From Acidimicrobiia bacterium (lineage in GTDB: Bacteria > Actinomycetota > Acidimicrobiia > Spongiisociales > SHLN01): DNA of 13,147 nt. Below, one piece after another: positions 1 through 7,348 of this stretch; positions within the stretch are counted from its first letter, which is position 1, and every line of letters starts with the position of its first letter. The position numbers were made by a program, and so were the translations under genes. The notes below the pieces were generated by a model, which saw only the letters and a list, made by a program, of their open reading frames with translations, was not told where the DNA came from and searched no databases. The stretch lies in assembly GCA_013043085.1 (NCBI GenBank), contig JABDOU010000300.1:1-13147 (forward strand), read 5' to 3'.

Positions 1-624
1 AATGAAAACGTTGTGAGATACCAGGTCGCCGTGCACCATGGTTCTGGGTGCTGCGATGCAATACTCTTCGAGGACGGGCCAGTGGGATTCAAGTCGGTCA
101 AACTGCCTGAGCACGATGTCGATGACCCGCCTGACGCGGGCGGTCTTGGCCTCCCGGCGCTGGATAGCCGGCATGACAGCAACTGCCGAGTGAAGCAATT
201 CGAGATAGTGGGCTGAACTCTTGTCAGGGAGTTTGGCCGGCTCCCACATCACGTCGCTGTGCAACGTTCCGAGCCAGTTTGCCAATGCTGAACGATGGGC
301 CGGATTTTTCTCATCATACGCATGACCGGTGACCTCACTTGTGAAGAGCCATGCATCGCCATCCCCGTGGGCCACACCCAGGAAGGTCGGCCCGCCGATA
401 CCCACCAGCGGAAGCACCTGCTCGTAGACGTTGCGTTCTACCGGGTCTGACCCGTCCCCGAAGTTCTTCGCGATGATGGCGGGGCCCGGGCTATCGAGAA
501 CGAATCGGTACACCGAACTGGCGGAGCGACCCTCCTGGAGTACCTCCACAGTCATTGGAGCCGGGGATTCCGGATGAAGAGTTCTCCAAGCCCGAATCGC
601 CGGATGATGTACGGGGGTGATCAC
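1..624 (-). CDS. Phosphotransferase, APH/choline kinase-like (C-terminus beyond window)
   Basis: This is a minus-strand frame that is open to the left edge, so the C-terminal part is missing. The last residues in the window read MVHGDLVSHNVFI, the Brenner-type catalytic loop HGDxxxxN of the aminoglycoside phosphotransferase/choline kinase fold. Upstream are a nucleotide-loop-like stretch (QEGRSASSVYRF) and a lysine in AIIAK that could be the ATP lysine. Such enzymes phosphorylate a hydroxyl on a sugar, amino-sugar or choline-like substrate; the substrate cannot be told here. I chose the GTG at 624 (MITPVHHPAIRAW...). The frame remains open up to a GTG at 738, which would overlap the upstream glycosyltransferase, and an ATG at 555 is also possible. 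None of the three has a clear ribosome binding site. Position right after two glycosyltransferase genes on the same strand suggests a sugar-kinase role in the same pathway; that is inference. Confidence 0.75.
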   Translation of the reverse strand, partial: MITPVHHPAIRAWRTLHPESPAPMTVEVLQEGRSASSVYRFVLDSPGPAIIAKNFGDGSDPVERNVYEQVLPLVGIGGPTFLGVAHGDGDAWLFTSEVTGHAYDEKNPAHRSALANWLGTLHSDVMWEPAKLPDKSSAHYLELLHSAVAVMPAIQRREAKTARVRRVIDIVLRQFDRLESHWPVLEEYCIAAPRTMVHGDLVSHNVFI

Positions 625-715
625 AGGATTCGACGTGGCAGGGAGCTGGCTTCTCTTCTTCGCAATCGATATCGCACGACCGGATTGGTAGCAAAGGATG
701 CTGCGCTTTCGGTTT

Positions 716-1945
716 TCACGCGTCGCCCATCGCCTCACTGACCAGCCGTGCCAGTACCCGGTCAGAATCGAAGAAGCGTTCGGCAATAGACCGGGCAGCG
801 TCGGAATGGTCTGCATAATCTTCCTCGACCGAGGCGACAGCAGCCACTGCGGTGGAGAAATCGGTGAAGGGCACTATCCCTTGGCCAACCGGCAGAACGT
901 CGGCAAAGCCTGTGTCCTGCACGACAACGGGCCGACCGGAAGCCAGGTAGCACGCACTACGTTCGCTGAACCAGCCGGGCTGACCTTGCACGTAGGCGTT
1001 CTTGGCGACGCTCCACTCAGCTCGTGACGAGCGGATGAAGTCGCGATACCGGTCGGCGCCACGGCACACCACATCGGCATCCAGCACCCCCCAGCCTGCG
1101 CCACCCAGGAGCTTGACGGGATCCGGATCCGCGCTGCCGCTGTCGGCCGTTTCCCATTTCCGATGCCGGGTGCCACCGAGCGCAAGTTCCAATCGCACGG
1201 GAGCCACTGCGCTCGGCAGATCCAGGAATTTGCGAAACTCCACATCCTTCTGTCCAAGGGAAACCCCGCGATGGACGAGGGGTTCGTAGCTGGTCCAGTT
1301 CATCACCGTGGTGTAGGCATCGCTTCTGGACTCGATCGGATCCCACTCGGATAGGAGGATGGGCTGGCGGGTGGGACGCCACAGATGACCGGTTTGAGGT
1401 ACCTCGTCGCCGATCGATTCGCCGAAACTGAAATGAACGTCGTGTATGTCTACCCGCCCCCGGAATATCCCGCGAGCGGCGATCTTGGCGTGAGTGACGA
1501 CCGGGTCGGTGTCGATGTAGGCAAGCCGGGCGATCGTTCGATAAGAATTCGGGTCGGCCAGTGTCCCAGAGACGTTGATGAGCAGATCGGCGTCGTTCAG
1601 CACGACCTGGCGTTGCATGTCCGACAGACCAAACCACTGTCCATCGACCGCACAGTGATAGGCCCATCGCTCTTCAAAGCCGAAGCGAGTGGCCGTGTCT
1701 GCGAGGTGAGACACGTTCTGGGAACAGGTCTTTGCAACATAGTCGGATCCGGTTGCTCCACCATCGGTGTTGTACGGTCCTTCGCCCGAATCCTCGAAGT
1801 AGAACACGTCATGACCGAGCCGTGCCAACCCAAGCACGTATTGCAGGTAGTGCCACGTGATCCCTCCCAGCGTCGGGTGCTGGCCGATGAGCCCTGTGAC
1901 AACCACCTTCAGCCGGTGCGAATTTCGGCTACTCGTCGCTGACAT
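716..1945 (-). CDS. Glycosyltransferase, CgeB/GT4-like
   Basis: The 409-residue product has an N-terminal Rossmann start (KVVVTGLIGQHPTLGGITWHYL, residues 13-34, here split: KVVVTGLIG then PTLGGITWHYLQY). The GHDVFYFEDSG stretch follows at 44-54. A C-terminal half resembles the sugar-nucleotide binding part of GT-B enzymes: FSERSACYLASGRPVVVQDTG runs from about 316 to 336, with the E of SER in the place of the usual nucleotide-contact glutamate. This matches the CgeB-type/glycosyltransferase family 1 proteins. It probably transfers a sugar from a nucleotide donor in the cytosol; donor and acceptor are unknown. No signal peptide or membrane helix is visible. The ATG at 1945 lies inside the end of the upstream fusion gene, overlapping it by 17 bases, which points to translational coupling in one operon. 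Family assignment is firm, specificity is not. Confidence 0.85.
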   Translation of the reverse strand: MSATSSRNSHRLKVVVTGLIGQHPTLGGITWHYLQYVLGLARLGHDVFYFEDSGEGPYNTDGGATGSDYVAKTCSQNVSHLADTATRFGFEERWAYHCAVDGQWFGLSDMQRQVVLNDADLLINVSGTLADPNSYRTIARLAYIDTDPVVTHAKIAARGIFRGRVDIHDVHFSFGESIGDEVPQTGHLWRPTRQPILLSEWDPIESRSDAYTTVMNWTSYEPLVHRGVSLGQKDVEFRKFLDLPSAVAPVRLELALGGTRHRKWETADSGSADPDPVKLLGGAGWGVLDADVVCRGADRYRDFIRSSRAEWSVAKNAYVQGQPGWFSERSACYLASGRPVVVQDTGFADVLPVGQGIVPFTDFSTAVAAVASVEEDYADHSDAARSIAERFFDSDRVLARLVSEAMGDA

Positions 1946-4505
1946 GTCGGGCGAATCCGATCCGCTTCAGATGTTTCGAAAACGCACGTATTGCCGAACT
2001 GCATTGCAGCAAAGCCAGCGTAGATATGCCAAGGAACGCAGAACCAAACGCCCAGGCAACGAACCAGGCCGAGTCCACCGCGGCAATCACCGAACCGGTC
2101 GCCATCGCAATCAAGATCCCGATGGTGATCGCCGGCACGTGCGGCCAGACCCTGACGCGCACGAGCTGATGGCCTTCGGTGTGATCTTCACTTGCGAGAC
2201 AAATCCGGCCTCGTCCCAACGAGCCGGTCCGAATCTCGAGATCCCACCGGGCAACGGCAGATCCCTTTATGACCTCCGCTCCTTCGCTCATCAGGTCTGT
2301 TTCGAGAGTCATGAGCCGATGTCCGTCGGGCTGCCAGTCATCTGTCCAAAGCAGGAGTTTTTTGGGCAGTGGCCAAGACAGGCCGAAGTATGCGCGGCGT
2401 CCGGCAGGCCGATGCACCGGCGCGGGGCGCAACTGTCCCCACAGCCTCGCGATGGGCTGGAGAATGTGGAGCATGGCCGTGATCGCGATCAGGCGCCGTC
2501 TTCCGTGACGCTCGAGAGTGTGAGGAGGGAAGGTCGATCGGCGAGCACTGGCGACCGCCTGAGTAACTACTGCCGAGAGGATGAGCGCGAGCGGCACGGC
2601 TGCCCATAACAACGGCCTCGAAGCCACGCCGGCGATGGCCAACACGGCCAGAGCCATCATGTACAGCACAATCTGGGGGGCTAAAAGCAGCGACGCTATT
2701 CTTCCGAGCTGCGAGTCGTACACGGACTGGAACGGTGCCTGTCCCCACACGCCGTGATAGACAGTGGGTCGTCTCATCCTTAGAGGCCTGGTGTGTCCGC
2801 CGCCGTAGATCGTACCGTGCCAGTTGAGTCGGTTCTTGCCGCCTAGCTGGTCTCGCCACTTGCGCGCCAGAAGCGACTCAGCACGCCCGTAGCCCCGCTG
2901 TTGTTTCAGGTAGGCTCTGATCGTCCCGCGCCGATGGTGCCACACCACAGCAGCCGGTGAGAAGCCGAGCGTAAAGCCGGCATCGCGAAGGCGCCAACAG
3001 ACATCGACGTCGTCACCTGCGCTCCAGTATTGGGTGTCAAAACCGCCGATTGCCAGAAGCGCCTCTCGCCGAAAGGCCATGTTGCATCCCGGAATGTGTT
3101 CGGCTTCCACATCATTGATCAACACATGAGACGGATTACCCGGCGCGTTTGACACACACTGGTGGATGTAGCCATCGCCGGCGGGAGATATGTTGGGTCC
3201 GCCGATTCCGGCGTGGGTCGTGTTGATGAAGGTTCGGCTGAGGTGAGACAGCCAATCGCGGTCTGGATAGGCGTCATCGTCGATATAGGCCACGATGTCT
3301 CCGGTCGCCGCCGTGAGCCCGGTGTTTCTGGCGCTGCTGAGGCCCCGATGCTCCATGCGTAGCAACCGGACTCCGTCCCGGTCCGCCAGAGATGCGGTCT
3401 CATCCGTGGATCCGTCATCAACCACGATCACTTCGAAATCTGGATACTCGAGCTCGAGGAGGGCATCGAGGGTTTCCGAGATCGTTCTGCTGCCGTTGTA
3501 ACTACAAAGCACCACCGAGATAGAGGGCGGTGTTGACGGTATCGGGGATTCGATGGCGGTGAAGGCGTCCCGAACCGCTGCCAGAGCCGGCTTCGGAGTG
3601 CGGTCCCGGTCGGTCAACCCGAATGCCCAGTCGTCGACGTCCTCACCGCCCCGATACCACTCGTCGGTCCAGGAGAAGATGACGGCTCCCGCACATCCGG
3701 CGTCCGCTGCCAACCGGATCTGTCGATCGAGCGTCCTGGCTTGCTGTTCTTTACCATTGCGGAGACTGTCGAGACCGAGTTCGCTGAGCAGTAGCGGGCG
3801 GTCGCCCGCAATGTTCTGAAGGCGTGCCAAGTATGCATCCAGATCGTCGTCGTCTTCGAGGTAGACATTCATGGCGATGAGGTCGAGGAAGAACAGATCC
3901 AGATACTCGGTTGTCGGATAGTTGACGTAGGTCACGAGCGCTCCAGGATCTTCTTCCCGAACCATATCAGTCAACCACCTGAGGTAGTTCTGCACCCGTG
4001 CAGGACCGATGAAGCGTACGATTGGAGCAGGTATCTCGTTGCCCAACGCGTAACACAGAAGCGCGGGATGTTCGACGCAGGTCCGTACCTTTTCGCGAAT
4101 GGCTCGTTCGATCGATGGACGAGCGCGGAAAGGTTTATCCATGAGGAATCCGACGTACTGTTCGGCGGAGAGGCCGACCATCACCCTGAGCCCGTGGGTC
4201 TGGGCGATGTCCAGCAGGGCCCGGGGGGGAGTGGTGTGAGGGATGCGCACCACGTTGAAACCGGACGCCGCCATCGCCGCGAAGTCGAAGTCGATCTTGT
4301 CGAGATCGTGGAATTCGTTCCCGTGCTCGTCGGGACGAAAAGCGCCGTACGTGACGCCGCGCACCATCAGTTTCTCGTCGTCGACGTATAGGAACTTCCC
4401 GCGCGCCAACGGTCGTGTCGCCGAATGAACGGGCCCGCTCCGCATCAGGCCTGGCGCCTGAAGGAAGGCAACTTCAGCATTTGATATCGGATCGAGCGCC
4501 TTCAT
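1929..4505 (-). CDS. Glycoside hydrolase - GT2 glycosyltransferase fusion, membrane protein
   Basis: This 858-residue protein has three parts. Residues about 35-320 form a TIM-barrel glycoside hydrolase domain like the catalytic domain of GH2/GH5 (clan GH-A). It shows RGVTYGAFRP (49-58), the acid/base motif GNEIP with E157, the nucleophile candidate E242 in LLLSELG, and FSWTDEWYRGG (277-287) near the last strand. Residues about 325-560 form a GT-A family 2 domain: SVVLCSYNG (330-338), VDDGS (362-366), IDDDAYPD (408-415, DXD-like) and the acceptor-side GDDVDVCWR (497-505). Hydrophobic helices lie at about 602-627, 630-652, 792-812 and 814-833, with a soluble stretch of about 130 residues between the pairs. 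The GT domain probably works on the cytosolic membrane face. Where the hydrolase domain sits is unclear, since no signal peptide is seen. The ATG at 4505 gives the longest frame; M21 is an alternative. It heads the three-gene sugar operon. Confidence 0.85.
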   Translation of the reverse strand: MKALDPISNAEVAFLQAPGLMRSGPVHSATRPLARGKFLYVDDEKLMVRGVTYGAFRPDEHGNEFHDLDKIDFDFAAMAASGFNVVRIPHTTPPRALLDIAQTHGLRVMVGLSAEQYVGFLMDKPFRARPSIERAIREKVRTCVEHPALLCYALGNEIPAPIVRFIGPARVQNYLRWLTDMVREEDPGALVTYVNYPTTEYLDLFFLDLIAMNVYLEDDDDLDAYLARLQNIAGDRPLLLSELGLDSLRNGKEQQARTLDRQIRLAADAGCAGAVIFSWTDEWYRGGEDVDDWAFGLTDRDRTPKPALAAVRDAFTAIESPIPSTPPSISVVLCSYNGSRTISETLDALLELEYPDFEVIVVDDGSTDETASLADRDGVRLLRMEHRGLSSARNTGLTAATGDIVAYIDDDAYPDRDWLSHLSRTFINTTHAGIGGPNISPAGDGYIHQCVSNAPGNPSHVLINDVEAEHIPGCNMAFRREALLAIGGFDTQYWSAGDDVDVCWRLRDAGFTLGFSPAAVVWHHRRGTIRAYLKQQRGYGRAESLLARKWRDQLGGKNRLNWHGTIYGGGHTRPLRMRRPTVYHGVWGQAPFQSVYDSQLGRIASLLLAPQIVLYMMALAVLAIAGVASRPLLWAAVPLALILSAVVTQAVASARRSTFPPHTLERHGRRRLIAITAMLHILQPIARLWGQLRPAPVHRPAGRRAYFGLSWPLPKKLLLWTDDWQPDGHRLMTLETDLMSEGAEVIKGSAVARWDLEIRTGSLGRGRICLASEDHTEGHQLVRVRVWPHVPAITIGILIAMATGSVIAAVDSAWFVAWAFGSAFLGISTLALLQCSSAIRAFSKHLKRIGFARHVSDE

Positions 4506-4543
4506 GTGCGCAGCCGTCTTCTCAGTTGGGTTCGCAGTCGCAT
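4502..4543 (-). other. Possible 13-codon upstream ORF (MRLRTQLRRRLRT)
   Basis: An ATG at 4543 opens a 13-codon minus-strand frame whose TGA overlaps the ATG of the GH-GT2 fusion (ATGA). Six of the 13 residues are arginine. The arrangement would fit a leader peptide or translational coupling, but no ribosome binding site stands before it, and a frame this short can arise by chance. Confidence 0.2.
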
Positions 4544-4590
4544 GGTCTGACAGGTCCCGGCCTCGAGGTGTACTACGACACTCTAAGCGG

Positions 4591-4615
4591 TTTCAAACTC
4601 ACCCTGTGCGGTGAG
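4591..4615 (-). terminator. Weak terminator candidate after the four-helix membrane protein gene
   Basis: On the minus strand a perfect 6-base stem CTCACC / GGTGAG with a 6-base loop (4598-4615) is followed by TTTGAAA. It lies about 70 bases past the stop of the membrane protein gene at 4688. The stem is short and the U-run is only three bases, so it may be a weak terminator or just a chance dyad. Confidence 0.25.
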
Positions 4616-4643
4616 CCTCGCGATGGAAACTTGGGCGGGCCAT

Positions 4644-4670
4644 CTGACAAGCAGTCCGTCCGACAAGCAG
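4644..4670. repeat. Short direct repeat (CTGACAAGCAG / CCGACAAGCAG)
   Basis: Two 11-base copies differing at one base start 16 bases apart (4644-4654 and 4660-4670). They lie in the gap between the membrane protein gene and the GH-GT2 operon, upstream of the latter. Such a spacing could be a tandem protein-binding site for control of the sugar operon, but nothing else supports it. Confidence 0.3.
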
Positions 4671-4687
4671 TGGAGTGTTGGAACGGA

Positions 4688-5182
4688 CTAGGAGGAGTCG
4701 CCACCTTGCATGAGGCTGAAGAGTCCACCCACTGTTGCTGCAACGGAGCCGAGGATCAAAACGAAGAAGCCGCTCGATGGTGTCACGTCGAAAGCTGTCG
4801 GTATGAGTCCGGCACCGGCGGCCTGTGCCAGACCAGCTGCAAGGGTATCGGCACGATCAGACCCCTCAATCCAGGCCAGCACCGAGATGAGGACGAGGAG
4901 CGCTCCGGCTACACCCACGCCTCTCGCCGAGTTCTTATCCATCGGCTTCGCTCGATCCGGACGAATCGCCAGTACCAAAACTGCCAACAGCAACAGCACG
5001 ACGACAATTTGTTGCCACAGATCAAACCCACCCCAGATCGTCGAGATCTCTGCCGGAAATGCAGGATCGGCAGCGTTGAGCGTTGGCAATAGTTCGGTGG
5101 CATCGGTATTTGCGCCTGTGAATAGCAGACCTATTACGGCTGCAATCACTCCCACGATGGATACGACCCTGGACGAGTGCAT
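4688..5182 (-). CDS. Four-helix membrane protein of unknown function
   Basis: I do not recognise a family for this 164-residue protein. It has four hydrophobic segments, at about residues 7-23, 58-73, 88-105 and 135-157. A 34-residue stretch between the first two is relatively rich in Ala, Pro and acidic residues and is probably outside the cell. A basic loop (RPDRAKPMDKNSAR, 74-87) follows the second helix and is probably cytosolic, which by the positive-inside rule puts both ends in the cytosol. The ATG at 5182 is well supported: AGAGGAAG lies 4 bases upstream. A TTGACC/TACGAT promoter stands 39 to 66 bases before the start. It is on the same strand as the sugar operon but 182 bases from it, so a link with glycan export is only a possibility. 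Confidence 0.7.
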   Translation of the reverse strand: MHSSRVVSIVGVIAAVIGLLFTGANTDATELLPTLNAADPAFPAEISTIWGGFDLWQQIVVVLLLLAVLVLAIRPDRAKPMDKNSARGVGVAGALLVLISVLAWIEGSDRADTLAAGLAQAAGAGLIPTAFDVTPSSGFFVLILGSVAATVGGLFSLMQGGDSS

Positions 5183-5220
5183 AGCTTCCTCTCATTGGCA
5201 AACGACGGAACCTTGGTCTC

Positions 5221-5248
5221 ATCGTAGACACGAAATAGCGTTGGTCAA
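5221..5248 (-). promoter_or_regulatory. Promoter of the four-helix membrane protein gene
   Basis: On the minus strand the -35 box TTGACC (5243-5248) and the -10 box TACGAT (5221-5226) are separated by 16 bases. This fits the actinobacterial principal sigma factor pattern TTGACn / TAnnnT. It would give a leader of about 30 bases that contains the Shine-Dalgarno sequence AGAGGAAG before the ATG at 5182. Confidence 0.6.
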
Positions 5249-5252
5249 GAAC

Positions 5253-5281
5253 TCGACCCGGCCTGCCATTGCCGGTAGCCT
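5253..5281 (+). promoter_or_regulatory. Probable leaderless promoter of the FAD oxidoreductase operon
   Basis: A TCGACC -35-like box (5253-5258) is followed after 17 bases by TAGCCT (5276-5281), which fits TAnnnT. Six bases later comes the ATG at 5288, so transcription would begin at or next to the start codon. No Shine-Dalgarno sequence is present, which fits leaderless translation. Its -35 box lies only 4 bases from that of the divergent promoter. Confidence 0.5.
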
Positions 5282-5287
5282 CGGTTC

Positions 5288-6448
5288 ATGGGCATGGAGA
5301 TTCCAGAACGAGCCGATGTGGTCGTGGTTGGCGGGGGAATCATCGGCGTAAGCGTTGCCTACCACCTCGCCAAGGCTGGCGTTGATGTTGTCCTGGTTGA
5401 GAGAGGGGCGCTGGCCTCGGGTTCGACCGGCAAGGCACTCGGGGGTATCCGTGCGTCGTTCAATCACCCCGTCAATCTGCAGATGGGCAAATACGGCAGG
5501 GAGGTATACGGTCGATTCGCCGAAGTCTTCGATCAACCCATCAACTATGTGGCAGGCGGTTACCTCTACCTGATGGACGAGACCGTGCCAATGGACCACA
5601 TGGAGGCGGCCGTGTCTCTGCAAGCCGAATACGGTGTGAACTCCCGGATCATTGATCCATCTGAGATCAACGCGATCTCGCCGATCGTGAATGCGAATGC
5701 GTTCGTGGCAGCGCTCTGGTCGCCCGACGATGCAAAGGCGGAGCCCGAGCCGGCAACCCAGGGCTATGCCAGAGCGGCCCGCTCAGCAGGCGCCCTGCTC
5801 CTGACGCACATAGATGTGATCGGGATCGACGTCGATGATGGTCTCCTCCGTTCGGTTACAACATCGGCGGGAGCAATCGACACCGAATGCGTCGTCAACT
5901 GCGGGGGAGCCTGGGCGCCCGAAGTGGCCAGGATGATCGGGTGGGACATGCCAATCATCCCTTATCGCCGTCAGGTGGTCACGACCGTCGACATGACTGA
6001 CGTGCAGCCGCACGAGACGCTCACTATCGACCTGGCAACCTCCTTCTACTTTCACCAGGAGAAGCAGAAATTCACCGTCGGGTACTCCGATCCACTCGAG
6101 GCACCGGGGTACCAGCTTGCGTACGACCCGACCGAATGGCTGCCTCGTATGCTCGAGAAGGCCGAGAGAGCGGCACCCGGGCTTCTAGATCTCGGGATCC
6201 AATCGGGCTACGCCGGTCTCTATGCGATCACGCCCGACCACAATCAGCTCATCGGCGAATACCGGGGGGTGAGCCGTTTTCTTTACGCAGCCGGCTTCTC
6301 TGGCCACGGTTTTCAGATGGGGCCTGCTACAGGAAAGATCATCACATCGCTCTACCTCGGCCGGCAACCGTTCATCGACGTCAGCTCACTCGATGCTGCC
6401 AGATTCGACGGTGAGTACACCGGTGCCCGGGAAGCTTTTATCGTCTGA
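5288..6448 (+). CDS. FAD-dependent oxidoreductase, DAO (glycine/sarcosine oxidase-like) family
   Basis: This 386-residue protein is about the usual length of DAO-family enzymes such as sarcosine oxidase beta subunits and D-amino-acid dehydrogenases. The dinucleotide fold is at the N-terminus: GGGIIG at 15-20, ending in E38 of VLVERG, which should hold the ADP ribose. GSTGKALGGIR (44-54) is the expected loop next to the flavin. The C-terminal FAD signature AGFSGHGFQMGPATG is clear in the last 60 residues. It likely oxidises a secondary or primary amine of an amino acid such as sarcosine, dimethylglycine or proline; the exact substrate is not visible. The ATG at 5288 was chosen because of the TAnnnT box 6 bases upstream; the ATG at 5294 is the alternative. 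The SDR gene follows after 25 bases, so the two enzymes probably act in one catabolic route. Confidence 0.85.
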   Translation: MGMEIPERADVVVVGGGIIGVSVAYHLAKAGVDVVLVERGALASGSTGKALGGIRASFNHPVNLQMGKYGREVYGRFAEVFDQPINYVAGGYLYLMDETVPMDHMEAAVSLQAEYGVNSRIIDPSEINAISPIVNANAFVAALWSPDDAKAEPEPATQGYARAARSAGALLLTHIDVIGIDVDDGLLRSVTTSAGAIDTECVVNCGGAWAPEVARMIGWDMPIIPYRRQVVTTVDMTDVQPHETLTIDLATSFYFHQEKQKFTVGYSDPLEAPGYQLAYDPTEWLPRMLEKAERAAPGLLDLGIQSGYAGLYAITPDHNQLIGEYRGVSRFLYAAGFSGHGFQMGPATGKIITSLYLGRQPFIDVSSLDAARFDGEYTGAREAFIV

Positions 6449-6473
6449 CCATCCAGAGTGTGAGGAGAATCAC

Positions 6474-7247
6474 GTGGGGAAGCTCGAAAACAAGGTTGCG
6501 GTGGTTGTCGGGGGAGCGAGGGGAATCGGCCTGGCAACTGCCCGCCTGATGGTATCGGAAGGCGCTCGGGTCATTGTGGCGGATATCCTGGAGCCAGAAC
6601 AGGACGTTGGCGAATTGTTTCACGCTCTCGATGCCTCAGACGTCGATTCGGTCGATCAGTTCGCGAGAGCGGTATTGGGCGAATACGGTCGGATAGACGT
6701 GCTGTACAACAATTTGGGTATCCACTACTCGGCCCAGATCCCGGAATCTGATCCCGACGAATTCGATCGAGTGATGCGCGTCAACGTCAAATCGCACTAC
6801 CTGGCAGCCAGGGCGTTTCTGCCTGCGATGATCACTCAAAAGTCAGGTTCGATCGTGTTCATGTCTTCGCACGGCGGTATTGCAGGTCGTCCCTCGGACC
6901 CGATATACAACGCGTCAAAGCATGCAGTAACCGGGCTGATGCGGTCAATCGCGGTGGCGTATGCGCATCTGGGGATTCGCTGCAACGCCGTTGCTCCTGG
7001 CGCGATTGATACCCCCATGCTGCGTGCGGCCCTCCCGGACCGCCAGAACGTCGACGATGTCATGGGCGCCCTCACGGCCAACATTCCACTGGCACGTATC
7101 GCACAACCTGAGGAGGTTGCTTCGGTCGTGGTTTTTCTTGCGAGCGAGGAAGCCAGCTATGTCACGGGACACGTCATCCCGGTCGATGGAGGTCGCATGG
7201 CCGGAGTCATGCCAGGCAACAGATACCGGACAGATCATCTGAATTAA
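6474..7247 (+). CDS. Short-chain dehydrogenase/reductase (SDR)
   Basis: The 257-residue product is a classical SDR by length and motifs. The nucleotide loop GGARGIG is at 13-19 (the usual first Thr is Gly here). An aspartate, D37, at the end of the second strand suggests NAD(H) rather than NADP(H). Next come NNLGIH (79-84, usually NNAG), N104, the catalytic serine in MSSHGG (120-125), and Y145 and K149 in YNASK. The C-terminal VDGGR is also typical. It oxidises an alcohol or reduces a ketone; the substrate is unknown. The GTG at 6474 was chosen because GAGGAG lies 6 bases upstream and residue 1 then sits just before KLENKVAVVVGG. Longer readings into the end of the FAD gene have no support. 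It is co-directional with the oxidase 25 bases upstream, so probably co-transcribed. Confidence 0.9.
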   Translation: MGKLENKVAVVVGGARGIGLATARLMVSEGARVIVADILEPEQDVGELFHALDASDVDSVDQFARAVLGEYGRIDVLYNNLGIHYSAQIPESDPDEFDRVMRVNVKSHYLAARAFLPAMITQKSGSIVFMSSHGGIAGRPSDPIYNASKHAVTGLMRSIAVAYAHLGIRCNAVAPGAIDTPMLRAALPDRQNVDDVMGALTANIPLARIAQPEEVASVVVFLASEEASYVTGHVIPVDGGRMAGVMPGNRYRTDHLN

Positions 7248-7303
7248 CTCGGGTGGCGCCTGCGTTGGACCGATACCTCTTGCATGTTTCTGGTATTTGC
7301 TGT

Positions 7304-7348
7304 TGTGACACTCGGATGTATCGCTCTCATCGCAAGAGTTACGTCACA
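7304..7348. terminator. Nested imperfect hairpin in the convergent gap, candidate bidirectional terminator
   Basis: Three nested complementary pairs are present: TGTGAC/GTCACA (7304-7309 with 7343-7348), ACTC/GAGT (7310-7313 with 7336-7339) and GATG/CATC (7315-7318 with 7328-7331). Small internal bulges separate them. It lies between the convergent SDR and pfkB genes and overlaps the pfkB stop. There is no clear U-run, so a terminator role is uncertain. Confidence 0.3.

Noticed and set aside
874..1667. Minus-strand frames 874-1257 and 1017-1667 in other phases of the glycosyltransferase gene
   Set aside because: Arg-, Ser- and Pro-rich translations with no motif; shifted readings of the true gene.
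698..1942. Long open frames on the plus strand (698-1027, 1002-1289, 1385-1942) opposite the glycosyltransferase gene
   Set aside because: They mirror the codon pattern of a well-supported minus-strand gene, show no family motif and have no ribosome site.
1857..2609. 250-codon plus-strand frame opposite the GH-GT2 fusion
   Set aside because: Low-complexity charged translation, no motif, and the opposite strand is clearly coding.
4415..5351. Plus-strand frames 4415-5092 and 4710-5351 over the four-helix protein gene
   Set aside because: The minus strand has a good promoter, Shine-Dalgarno and clean membrane helices; the plus readings are Ser/Thr/Arg-rich without motifs.
6393..6473. Extension of the SDR gene upstream to 6393
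   Set aside because: It overlaps the FAD gene end in another phase, and GAGGAG before the GTG at 6474 fits the family start.
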